64,000 nucleotides of DNA from assembly GCA_030684575.1 (NCBI GenBank), contig JAUXVD010000008.1, forward strand, positions 124,001 to 188,000, in the 5' to 3' direction. The translations under genes were made by a program, and so were the position numbers. The notes under the pieces are model-generated. The model did no database searches. It was not told where the DNA came from and worked only from the letters and a program-made list of their open reading frames with translations. The DNA comes from Nitrospirota bacterium. GTDB taxonomy: Bacteria; Nitrospirota; Nitrospiria; Nitrospirales; Nitrospiraceae. This document shows positions 7,731 through 14,743 of this stretch, in pieces. Position 1 is the first letter of the stretch. Each line of letters begins with the position of its first letter.

Positions 7731-8360
7731 TTACGAACTTTCTTGGGGACGTCCGGCTAAGAACCCGTAGGGTAGGAGCACTTCATCCCCTGCTGATCCT
7801 GTCGCGAGACGAAGGGCCTCCAACGCGAGGGTTTCCTCATGCAACAAGCGATTTTCCTCCTCCCGGAATGAGGAGGCGAGTTGCACAATGGGGATGAATG
7901 TTTGGACCTCACAGGCGCCATGGGTTAGGCCGTGACGTTCTGTCGGGATGCCCATGGATCGGCAAACCAGGGGGCGGTGTTGATAGACGCCACAACGACC
8001 GTCCGGTTCGAGTGCTGGACAGGGATAGTGGTGAAACTCTGTGACCAGCCGGTCGATTTCCTGGTCGGACCAGGTATCGAGCAGCTCGCTATGGGTCAGT
8101 TGTGGGAAGGCGACCTCCATTGCGGCAGTCTGTTCGATGGCACGCTGCTGGATACGCAGGCGCTGATCCTGCGAGAGGCTGGGCAGTCCCTGTTGGAGCG
8201 TTTGCACGTCGAGGAGGGTAATGGGAAATGGGCCGATGCAGCAGTTGGTACAGCCGAGTCGGCAGGGAACTTCGCCGAGCAGGGCGGCAGCGGCCCGATC
8301 GAACCAATGGACAGTGTGTTGGTAGAGAGGAGCAGGGTTGGACGGAGTTGGACCTGCCAC
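7731..8360 (-). CDS. YkgJ-family cysteine-cluster protein
   Basis: This 209-residue protein has the cysteine pattern of the YkgJ (CxxCxxxxC-type, putative Zn/Fe-chelating) family: C33-x3-C37-x2-C40-C41 near the N terminus, then C114, C123 and C133 in PCPALEPDGRCGVY...RPLVCR. The biochemical role of the family is unknown; the cysteines probably bind a metal or Fe-S cluster. The GTG start at 8360 begins six bases after the stop of the upstream gene, so the two form an operon. The C-terminal 60 residues are helical and carry no motif. Confidence 0.75.
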   Translation of the reverse strand: MAGPTPSNPAPLYQHTVHWFDRAAAALLGEVPCRLGCTNCCIGPFPITLLDVQTLQQGLPSLSQDQRLRIQQRAIEQTAAMEVAFPQLTHSELLDTWSDQEIDRLVTEFHHYPCPALEPDGRCGVYQHRPLVCRSMGIPTERHGLTHGACEVQTFIPIVQLASSFREEENRLLHEETLALEALRLATGSAGDEVLLPYGFLAGRPQESS

Positions 8361-8366
8361 AGCGGC

Positions 8367-8924
8367 TTATTCCACTTTAACGGAGAGATCGAGGATCAGG
8401 TCGCCTTTGGGTGAGTAGAAGCCTTGGTTGTCGATCTGGACGATGCCGTTACAGTGTTCTTGGTAGAACTCTAAAATCCAACCGTTAAAGTCATAGCCCT
8501 CATCGGTGATATCGTTTTGAACAAATCGAGTGGTGAGCACGAATCGCGCGCGCTCGATGTATTCGCGGACGAGGCCTGCCTCGATATCGTCGTGAGCGGA
8601 GACGAGGTCCAGGAACTGGGCCTTCTCTTTGTCGAAGACGTCTTGATAGGTGCCTCGATCCCTGACACAGAGCACTTGAATCGGCTTGCGGTCGCGATCG
8701 TATCCGAGCGTCACTTGAACCCAGGCCCATTCATCCAACATGGTCTCATCCATGTCAGGCGGAGCAATCGGCGTCTGGCCACGGGATTTGAGAAATTCCA
8801 TGAGCAGGCGAAGCGGCGGGGAGTTTTCTTTTTGACAAAACACGCGAGAATACTGGAACAGCTCTGCCTGAGCCTCGTCAGCCGGTTGGGCAGTCGAAGG
8901 CAGAATAGGTAGTTCTTTTGCCAT
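8367..8924 (-). CDS. Conserved hypothetical protein, first gene of a two-gene operon with the YkgJ-like gene
   Basis: I do not recognise this 185-residue protein. It is soluble, rich in acidic residues, and contains segments such as LGYDRDRKPIQVLCVRDRGT and DEGYDFNGWILEFYQEHC that look like a mixed alpha/beta domain. There is no signal peptide or transmembrane helix. The start at 8924 is preferred over the longer in-frame start at 8981 because CGGAG precedes it at a suitable distance. It is cotranscribed with the downstream cysteine-cluster gene. Confidence 0.65.
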   Translation of the reverse strand: MAKELPILPSTAQPADEAQAELFQYSRVFCQKENSPPLRLLMEFLKSRGQTPIAPPDMDETMLDEWAWVQVTLGYDRDRKPIQVLCVRDRGTYQDVFDKEKAQFLDLVSAHDDIEAGLVREYIERARFVLTTRFVQNDITDEGYDFNGWILEFYQEHCNGIVQIDNQGFYSPKGDLILDLSVKVE

Positions 8925-9054
8925 GCTAGCAACTCCGAGGGTGGGAGAATATTGAGACGCAACTGCTATCCAATTTTCCACTTTACGCTGGCTGGTCTTG
9001 AAACTGCAAGAGGAGGTGGAGGCGTTTCCCTACGTCTGGCCTGTGTTTTTCCGG

Positions 9055-9083
9055 TTGACAGCTTCCGAGCGCTTGGATAGACT
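9055..9083 (+). promoter_or_regulatory. Sigma-70-type promoter of the HU gene
   Basis: A perfect -35 box TTGACA (9055-9060) is separated by 17 bp from TAGACT (9078-9083). Transcription would begin near 9090, leaving a ~120-base leader before the HU start codon. The 287 bp between the divergent gene at 8924 and HU contain nothing else I can identify. Confidence 0.65.
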
Positions 9084-9211
9084 CCCGCTGGTTTTCGTTG
9101 CAACGCCTATCACGACTGTTTGCTTAGGAATGTGTATCGAGTCTGAGTGGGGTCAAGTAGGGGCGAGTTCGTTGTTGTTCACCATCTTGTTTTTTTAAGG
9201 AGGTTGGTTGC

Positions 9212-9499
9212 ATGGCTAAATCAATGACCAAGTCGCAGATTGCTGAACATATGGCCCAGAAGACCGGGCTGACCAAAAAAGCGTCCGTCCAGCTCATGGA
9301 TGACTTTGCCGCCTTGGCGTACAAGGAAGCGAAGAACATTTTCGTGATTCCTGGGATTGGAAAGCTTGTGTTGGCGAATCGCAAGGCCCGCATGGGACGG
9401 AATCCGCAGACCGGCGAGCCGATCAAGATTCCGGCCAAGCGCGTGGTCAAGTTCCGCGTGGCCAAAGCCGCCAAGGACGCGATCCTCGGCAAGAAGTAA
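9212..9499 (+). CDS. HU/IHF-family nucleoid DNA-binding protein
   Basis: The 95-residue protein matches the HU family along its length: an N-terminal helical dimerisation part (MTKSQIAEHMAQKTGL...ASVQLMDDF), then IPGIGKLVLANRKARMGRNPQTGEPIKIPAKRVVKFRVAKAAK, which includes the RNPxTGE beta-arm tip that bends DNA. The strong ribosome site AAGGAGG lies upstream of the ATG. The gene has its own promoter and a strong terminator, so it is monocistronic. Confidence 0.93.
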   Translation: MAKSMTKSQIAEHMAQKTGLTKKASVQLMDDFAALAYKEAKNIFVIPGIGKLVLANRKARMGRNPQTGEPIKIPAKRVVKFRVAKAAKDAILGKK

Positions 9500-9571
9500 G
9501 CGGAGATCGTCCGGCGCAGATCGGACGTCACGTGTCTTCTTTCAGCCTCATTCGCGCTGCATGAAGCATCG

Positions 9572-9605
9572 CAGGGCCGACTCCCCGAGAGGGGCGTCGG
9601 CCCTG
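9572..9605. terminator. Bidirectional terminator between HU and the convergent sulfur-carrier-like gene
   Basis: CAGGGCCGAC (9572-9581) and GTCGGCCCTG (9596-9605) form a perfect 10-bp stem. The apparent loop contains a further TCCCC/GGGG stem with a GAGA tip. It lies 14 bp from the stop of the convergent gene at 9619, so it can serve both strands. Confidence 0.75.
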
Positions 9606-9618
9606 TAGTTTGCGGCCG

Positions 9619-9891
9619 TTATAGCGAGGGGCCGAGTCCGGTCCCGCCCATCCCGTCATGTCCCACCAGCCTGATGGCGTCGCCGTCCTGAACGAGTGAG
9701 TCGTCGCTTGCGATCTTTTTATTGATGGTCACGAGCACCTTTTTCTCGCGGATGAGTTGGAGAAGATGGCGCAACTGAATGCCCTGTCTCTGGATCACCT
9801 GGCGGACAGACATCGGTGATGGCACTTCACAGGCGAGATCCCGTTCCCCATCGGCGGTCTGTAGCTGACCCATCAGTGAAATCGTAATCAT
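9619..9891 (-). CDS. MoaD/ThiS-like sulfur-carrier protein with an extended C terminus
   Basis: The 90-residue protein looks like a ubiquitin-fold sulfur carrier: a first strand (MITISLMGQL), a central helix (MSVRQVIQRQG...LLQLIREKKV), VTINKKIASDDSLVQDGDAIRLVGHDGMGG. In MoaD and ThiS the protein ends in the Gly-Gly that is adenylated and thiocarboxylated. Here seven more residues (TGLGPSL) follow, so the tail would have to be removed, as reported for some CysO-type carriers, or the protein no longer carries sulfur. GAGGAG precedes the ATG. No activating enzyme or tail protease is adjacent. Confidence 0.7.
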   Translation of the reverse strand: MITISLMGQLQTADGERDLACEVPSPMSVRQVIQRQGIQLRHLLQLIREKKVLVTINKKIASDDSLVQDGDAIRLVGHDGMGGTGLGPSL

Positions 9892-9989
9892 GGTCGGATA
9901 CTCCTCATCTTCAATCGTGACAGCTGCCTATGTGGTGGGGGCCTTGTGCCCGTTGACTCCATGCCGGTTGACATCGATAATGCTGGACC

Positions 9990-10397
9990 ATGCCATCGTT
10001 GGACCTCCATAACCCCGGGATGCAGGATCTGCAATTCGTCCTGTTCGTGTCGGCCCTCTGCACGGCTGATTTGACGACAATCAATGTTTCGCCTGAACTC
10101 CGCGCCACGATTTTCGACCGCTGTTGGGCCCTTATCAATACAGACGTGCCGCCGACTGACCCCAAACAGCGCGTGCTCGATCTCCGCGGGGGCACGGAGT
10201 TGACGCTGGAGGCCTGTTTGGCCACGATCCGTTCGTTGCTGACAGAGGCCGGCATTCACACCCTCACATGGGACCACCCGGTGAGTGAGCCGACCCGCGA
10301 GAGCACGCCGGCTGCGAAGCCGTTGATCGATCGGTTGGGGCAATTGTACCCCGATCCTCCTGAGATCGTCGATCCTGAAAAACCGGCGTCTAGTTAG
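9990..10397 (+). CDS. Hypothetical protein
   Basis: I do not recognise this 135-residue product. The frame is favoured over the opposite strand because its third codon positions are strongly G/C-rich and the translation is balanced (LQFVLFVSALCTADLTTINV, LTEAGIHTLTWD), whereas the antisense frames are rich in Arg, Ser and Cys. The C-terminal third is proline-rich. A start at 10020 (MQDLQF) is also possible, since neither start has a clear ribosome site. The gene directly precedes the rfbC pseudogene. Confidence 0.5.
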   Translation: MPSLDLHNPGMQDLQFVLFVSALCTADLTTINVSPELRATIFDRCWALINTDVPPTDPKQRVLDLRGGTELTLEACLATIRSLLTEAGIHTLTWDHPVSEPTRESTPAAKPLIDRLGQLYPDPPEIVDPEKPASS

Positions 10398-10440
10398 CCG
10401 TGCGAGGTTGGCAACCTGAGCGAGCAACGGGTGGGCGAAG

Positions 10441-10854
10441 AGGAGCATCGTGCAGGGCACGTTGCGAGGGCTCCACTTCCAGGATCCGCATGCCCAGGGG
10501 AAGCTGGTAGTGGTGACGGAAGGGACCGTATACGATGTGGTTGTGGATATCCGAAAGGGGTCGCCAAGTTTTGGCCGATAGTACGGGGTCGAGCTTTCAT
10601 CGGAAAAGTGCCGCCAACTGTACGTTCCGCCAGGTTGTGCGTATGGGTTCTGCGTGACCAGCAACCGTGCCTCCTTTCTGAATAAGTGCACGGATTATTA
10701 TGTGCCGGGCGACGAGCGAGCGATTATCCGGAACGATTCGGCTCTTGCCATTCCCTGGCCGGTTGCGAATCCCATACTCTCCGCCAAGGATTAGGCCTAC
10801 AAATCTTTGGCTGAGATGGAACCCTCGTTGCCGAGATATCGACCGGGCGGATGA
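10441..10854 (+). pseudogene. rfbC: rfbC (dTDP-4-dehydrorhamnose 3,5-epimerase) pseudogene with two in-frame TAG codons
   Basis: One frame encodes recognisable RfbC sequence: GTLRGLHFQDPHAQGKLV, then TVYDVVVDIRKGSPSFGR, a TAG at 10579-10581 where the family has Trp, YGVELSSEKCRQLYVPPG, CTDYYVPGDERAIIRND and PWPVANPILSAKD. A second TAG follows at 10792-10794, then AYKSLAEMEPSLPRY, the usual RfbC C terminus, and a TGA. The first ~50 residues of the enzyme are missing. No other dTDP-rhamnose gene is nearby. The reading frame itself is preserved, so decay appears recent. Confidence 0.85.
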
Positions 10855-10964
10855 GAAACTACTGTGGCCCATTGATCCCGCGAGGATCGCTATGTTATTC
10901 AGCGGGGAGAGAGTGGTACGATTGCGGTGACGGTTCGATTTCTTAGCATATAGAGGAGGACGCG

Positions 10965-11393
10965 ATGGGGAAAAGTTTGAAGGGAACGAAGAGCCACGAC
11001 AATCTCAAGGGAGCCTTTGCCGGTGAATCGCAGGCCAATCGGCGCTATCTCTATTTTGCCAGGCGGGCGGACATCGAGGGCTTTCCTGATATCGGAGGTC
11101 TGTTTCGCGATACGTCAGAGGCGGAAACTGGCCATGCCTTCGGGCATCTGGACTTCTTGAAGGAAGTCGGCGATCCGGCGACCGGGGTGCCGATCGGCAA
11201 TACCGAAGCCAACCTGAAGTCGGCGATTGAGGGCGAAACCTACGAGTATACCCAGATGTATCCCGGTATGGCCAAAACGGCTCGGGACGAGGGATTCGCT
11301 GAACTGGCCGAATGGTTCGAGACCCTCGCCAAGGCGGAGCGGTCCCATGCGAATCGTTTCACGAAGGGACTCGACAGCCTGAAGCAGCTCTAG
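10965..11393 (+). CDS. Rubrerythrin-type diiron protein without rubredoxin domain
   Basis: The 142-residue four-helix protein carries the two ExxH pairs of erythrins: E21 near [10 protein letters not shown]54-x-x-H57 (SEAETGH), E91 and E94 ([12 protein letters not shown]), and E125-x-x-H128 ([10 protein letters not shown]). It lacks the C-terminal CxxC rubredoxin domain of classical rubrerythrin. Such proteins reduce hydrogen peroxide at a diiron site. AGAGGAGG precedes the ATG. A terminator follows, but the next genes (Fe-S protein and DUF3501) commonly accompany rubrerythrin, which suggests a shared role in peroxide defence. Confidence 0.88.
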   Translation: MGKSLKGTKSHDNLKGAFAGESQANRRYLYFARRADIEGFPDIGGLFRDTSEAETGHAFGHLDFLKEVGDPATGVPIGNTEANLKSAIEGETYEYTQMYPGMAKTARDEGFAELAEWFETLAKAERSHANRFTKGLDSLKQL

Positions 11394-11418
11394 AGTTTTT
11401 CCATGTGCGACATCACGG

Positions 11419-11450
11419 GGGTGGGCTGGGAATATTCCAGCTCACCCTTT
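11419..11450 (+). terminator. Probable rho-independent terminator after the rubrerythrin gene
   Basis: GGGTGGGCTGGGAA and TTCCAGCTCACCC form a stem of 13 pairs, two of them G-U, with an ATA-type tip. The short run TTT and then GTGCTTT follow. It lies 25 bp after the rubrerythrin stop and 50 bp before the next start, so readthrough may link the genes. Confidence 0.5.
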
Positions 11451-11500
11451 GTGCTTTCCGATCTTGTAATTAGAAGACGTCACAGGAGACAATATACACC

Positions 11501-12775
11501 GTGAATGGTCTGAGCCTGCTCAATCCCATCGATCCCGCACAGCTCCAGAAAGACACGCAGCGCATTTACGAAGTCTGCGATGGCTGTCGGCGCTGTTTCA
11601 ACCTCTGCCCCTCCTTCAACACGCTGCTGGACGGTATCGACCGGTATGAGGGCGACGTCGCTCAGTTGACGGCTACTGATCATAGCCGGGTTGTCGACGA
11701 ATGTTATTACTGTAAGCTGTGCTATAACCACTGCCCCTATACGCCGCCGCACCAGTATGGGCTCGATTTCCCCCGTTTGATGATCGCCTGGAAGAAGCAT
11801 CTGGCTGCGACGCGCGGGGTGAGCTGGCGCGATTGGCTCTTGCTCAAGACGGATATCATCGGCACCCTTGGCAGTCTGATGGCGCCGATTGCCAATTGGC
11901 TATTGGGCCTTCGGTTTCTTCGAGCAGCGACGGAACCGCTCGTGGGTGTACATCGGGATCGGCAGGTCCTGCCCTTTGCGGCAGAGACCTTTACCCATTG
12001 GTGGGAGCGTCGAGGGGCGGCACAGGTTCCTGCCTCCGCGCCGCGGAAGGTCGCGCTCTTTGGGAGCTGCCTGGTCAACTATCAAGCGACTGACATTGGG
12101 AAAGCGACGATTCAAGTCCTCGAGAAAAATGGTGTCCATGTCGTGATTCCCGAACAGCGTTGTTGCGGCATGCCCTCGTTCGACATTGGGGATACGGCCG
12201 CGATTCAGCAGGCCGCTTCGTCGAATGTCGCCTCGTTTCTGCCCTGGGTTGAGAAAGGGTATGAGGTTGTCGTGCCGGTGCCCAGTTGCAGCCTGATGTG
12301 GAAGCGGGAATATCCGGAGATCGTCGGTGGTCCTGACGTGCGGCGCGTGGCGGAACGGACGTTCGACGTCTGCGAATACCTCATGAAGATGAAGCGGGAG
12401 GGTGCCTTGGCGACCGACTTTCCGCAGAAGCCCGGGCGAGTGGCCTATCAGGTGCCGTGCCATCTGCGGGATCAAAACATCGGATTCAAATCCAAGGAAC
12501 TGATGGAATGTGCCGGTGCGCAGGTCGAGGTGATTGAGAAATGTTCCGGCCACGATGGTTCCTGGTCCGCCAAGACGGAATTCTTTCCCCTGTCGATGCT
12601 GATTGCGCAGAAGGCCGTTCGCGTCATTGAGGAGGCTCCGGCAGATCTGATCGCCTCCGATTGCCCGCTGGCAGGATTGCAGTTGGATCAAGCCGGCGCC
12701 ATGGCTCATACCGGCGGCAGGTCGACCAAACACCCGATTCAAATTGTGCGCGATGCCTATGGGTTGACATCATGA
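11501..12775 (+). CDS. GlpC/HdrD-like iron-sulfur protein with two 4Fe-4S motifs and two CCG domains
   Basis: This 424-residue protein begins with two ferredoxin-type cluster motifs, C26-x2-C29-x2-C32-x3-C36 and C68-x2-C71-x2-C74-x3-C78. Then follow two cysteine-rich CCG domains typical of heterodisulfide-reductase subunit D and GlpC: CLVNYQ...QRCCGMPSFD around residues 194-235, and VPCHLRDQNIG...CSGHDGSW around 320-360. These domains bind Fe-S clusters and pass electrons between soluble donors and an acceptor. There are no membrane segments. The stop overlaps the ATG of the DUF3501 gene by the ATGA arrangement, so translation is coupled. With rubrerythrin upstream it may supply electrons for peroxide reduction; that is inference. 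Confidence 0.85.
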   Translation: MNGLSLLNPIDPAQLQKDTQRIYEVCDGCRRCFNLCPSFNTLLDGIDRYEGDVAQLTATDHSRVVDECYYCKLCYNHCPYTPPHQYGLDFPRLMIAWKKHLAATRGVSWRDWLLLKTDIIGTLGSLMAPIANWLLGLRFLRAATEPLVGVHRDRQVLPFAAETFTHWWERRGAAQVPASAPRKVALFGSCLVNYQATDIGKATIQVLEKNGVHVVIPEQRCCGMPSFDIGDTAAIQQAASSNVASFLPWVEKGYEVVVPVPSCSLMWKREYPEIVGGPDVRRVAERTFDVCEYLMKMKREGALATDFPQKPGRVAYQVPCHLRDQNIGFKSKELMECAGAQVEVIEKCSGHDGSWSAKTEFFPLSMLIAQKAVRVIEEAPADLIASDCPLAGLQLDQAGAMAHTGGRSTKHPIQIVRDAYGLTS

Positions 12776-13353
12776 ACTGTTTAACGTCCCAAGACCTCTT
12801 GCCTGCCGCAGTCTATGAGCAGCAGCGGGAGCCCTTTCGTGCGCAGATTATCGCGCTTAAGCAGCGGCGTAGGATTTCTGTCGGGCCGCTTATCACACTG
12901 GTCTTTGAGAATCGCGAGACGTTACGGTTTCAGACTCAGGAAATGATTCGAGTCGAACAAATCCTCGATCCCCACAAAGCTCAAGAAGAATTGGACGTCT
13001 ATAATGCCCTCATGCCAGGAGTCGGCGAAGTGAGCGCCACGCTCATGATTGAGATTACGGAACAGGATCGGATGAAGGAATGGCTCGATATGTTCATGGG
13101 GCTCGACCACGGAGAGAAAATCGCGATCCGCGCCGGGACGGAGCATGTATTCGGGGAGTTCGAGGGGGGGCACAGTCATGAAACAAAAATCAGTGCCGTG
13201 CATTTTGTGCGATTCAAGCCGACCGCATCGATGATCGCGTCGTTTGCCGATCTACATGTGCCGGTCTCCTTGACGGTCCATCATTGCGAATACCATGCTG
13301 AGGCGCCTGTTCCTGGAAGCATGCGTGAGGAATGGCTCAAAGATCTTCAGTAG
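12772..13353 (+). CDS. DUF3501 family protein
   Basis: The 193-residue protein resembles DUF3501: it begins MNCLTSQDLLPAAVYEQQRE, contains RRRISVGPLITLVFENRETL and QTQEMIRVEQI, and ends with a strand-rich half (KISAVHFVRFKP). The family has no established activity and is usually found beside rubrerythrin and a GlpC-like Fe-S protein, as here. The start at 12772 overlaps the upstream stop; the frame is open further upstream to 12661, but that stretch lies inside the Fe-S gene. Confidence 0.8.
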   Translation: MNCLTSQDLLPAAVYEQQREPFRAQIIALKQRRRISVGPLITLVFENRETLRFQTQEMIRVEQILDPHKAQEELDVYNALMPGVGEVSATLMIEITEQDRMKEWLDMFMGLDHGEKIAIRAGTEHVFGEFEGGHSHETKISAVHFVRFKPTASMIASFADLHVPVSLTVHHCEYHAEAPVPGSMREEWLKDLQ

Positions 13354-13418
13354 TTACGAGTGCTAGACGGAGTGCTGAGTAGGAGCCTGTTTCAGGGACA
13401 AAGCCAGGGGATAAGAAG

Positions 13419-14171
13419 ATGCCATCGGTCTTGCTGACGAAACGTATCGAATTTGCGGCGGCGCATCGCTATATCAAGCCTGAATGGGATGAGGCCAAGA
13501 ACCGTGCGGTGTTCGGCCTTTGTTACAACCCGCCTGCGCATGGACATAACTACATGGTCGAGGTGACGGTCTTGGGTGAAGTGGATCCGAAGACCGGTAT
13601 GGTGGTGAATCTCTTCGACTTGAAGCGGGTCTTGCTCGATGTGCTGGAGGAGTTCGACCATAAGAACCTGAACCTGGACATGTCGTATTTTACGGACCGG
13701 ATTCCTACGTCAGAAAATCTGGCGCGCCTGCTTTGGACCAAATTGGAACTGCAGAAGGAGATCGGCACACTCCACACGATTCGATTATACGAGGACGAAG
13801 ACCTCTATGCAGAGGTAACTGCCGTGGCCGGTCTCGACGTCGCCAGTGTGACCAGGCGCTATTCGTTTACGGCGGTGCAGGATGGCAATCAGGGACGCGA
13901 GTGGGACTGCTTTGTGACGGTCCATGGCGCCATCGATGCCGTGACCGGCATGGTCACCGACATCGGGGCGCTCAACCGTTTGGTCCAAGGGACAGTCGTG
14001 CAGGCCTTTGACCATCAGGACCTTCGTCAGGTCATCGGGGCTCAGGTCGTGACCGGCGAGCAGCTGGTCGAGCATATCTGGAAGCAACTGGCCTCTTCTC
14101 TTTCAGCGGGCAGACTCTCGAACGTGCGTCTTGTGCAGTCTCGTGACTTGGTCTTCGAGTTTGCTGGATGA
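13419..14171 (+). CDS. 6-pyruvoyl-tetrahydropterin synthase / QueD-like protein with a duplicated, degenerate second domain
   Basis: Residues 1-125 form a normal PTPS/QueD domain: Zn ligands H16 (FAAAHRY) and H41-x-H43 (HGHNY), catalytic C35, a DLKRVL helix, EFDHKNLN, PTSENLA and a final glutamate strand (IRLYED). Residues 131-250 repeat the same fold (TRRYSFTAVQ, VTDIGALNRLV, FDHQDLRQV, TGEQLVEHIW, VRLVQSRD). The repeat has lost the Zn histidines and the catalytic cysteine. The family makes 6-carboxytetrahydropterin for queuosine or pyruvoyl-tetrahydropterin; which applies here cannot be told. The second domain probably supports oligomerisation, since PTPS enzymes are hexamers. Confidence 0.85.
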   Translation: MPSVLLTKRIEFAAAHRYIKPEWDEAKNRAVFGLCYNPPAHGHNYMVEVTVLGEVDPKTGMVVNLFDLKRVLLDVLEEFDHKNLNLDMSYFTDRIPTSENLARLLWTKLELQKEIGTLHTIRLYEDEDLYAEVTAVAGLDVASVTRRYSFTAVQDGNQGREWDCFVTVHGAIDAVTGMVTDIGALNRLVQGTVVQAFDHQDLRQVIGAQVVTGEQLVEHIWKQLASSLSAGRLSNVRLVQSRDLVFEFAG

Positions 14172-14202
14172 CCGGGCTGCGTTCATGCGGTGAGGGCGTT
14201 CT

Positions 14203-14685
14203 ATGACGACACGGCTGATCTGTGGACTGCTAATGCTGTGCCTCTTGTGGCCTGCGGTCGCCAGGTCTGCCGAAGATGGGGAAACGATCGAGAGGACCGT
14301 CAAGGATGCCGCCATGGCGGCGGCGACTTTCTCGGAAACCAGAGACACACAATCCGTCTTGAAGCTCTACACCATGGACTACGTCGGCATTCAGGATGGC
14401 GAGACGGAGGGACGAGACTCCATTGAAAAGTGGCTGTCGGACTATGAGTCTGAGCTCGACAAAGGCAGTACCCTGCGGTTTATCGGCGCCCTGTCGAATT
14501 TAAACGTTCGAACGACCAGCTCGACAGCCTGGGCGACCTACGACTATGTGTTTCAGGCGATCAGGAAAGGCGAATTCGAAGCACAGGACTCCGGACAATG
14601 TACCGCTCTCTTGCGCAAGGATGGCCCCCGTTGGCTCATTTTCCACGAGCATTGCTCGAAGACACGGTCTGGGTTCGTGAAGTAA
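14203..14685 (+). CDS. Secreted SnoaL/NTF2-like domain protein
   Basis: The 160-residue protein starts with a signal peptide (LICGLLMLCLLWPAVARSA), followed by an NTF2-like fold of ~130 residues. The TFSETRDTQSVLKLYTMDYVGI segment is the helix typical of SnoaL/DUF4440 ketosteroid-isomerase-like proteins, and the last strands include WLIFHEHCS. These domains bind small ligands, and the substrate cannot be inferred. It lies 31 bp after the PTPS gene on the same strand and is probably cotranscribed. Confidence 0.65.
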   Translation: MTTRLICGLLMLCLLWPAVARSAEDGETIERTVKDAAMAAATFSETRDTQSVLKLYTMDYVGIQDGETEGRDSIEKWLSDYESELDKGSTLRFIGALSNLNVRTTSSTAWATYDYVFQAIRKGEFEAQDSGQCTALLRKDGPRWLIFHEHCSKTRSGFVK

Positions 14686-14743
14686 TGAGACGGACCATAG
14701 GGCATGGGCCACTGCGTTCACGCGTAATGGTGTGGTCAGGCGA

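Noticed and set aside
9888-10691. 267-residue minus-strand open frame
   Set aside because: It opposes the plus-strand hypothetical gene and the rfbC remnant, both of which have better codon composition or clear homology.
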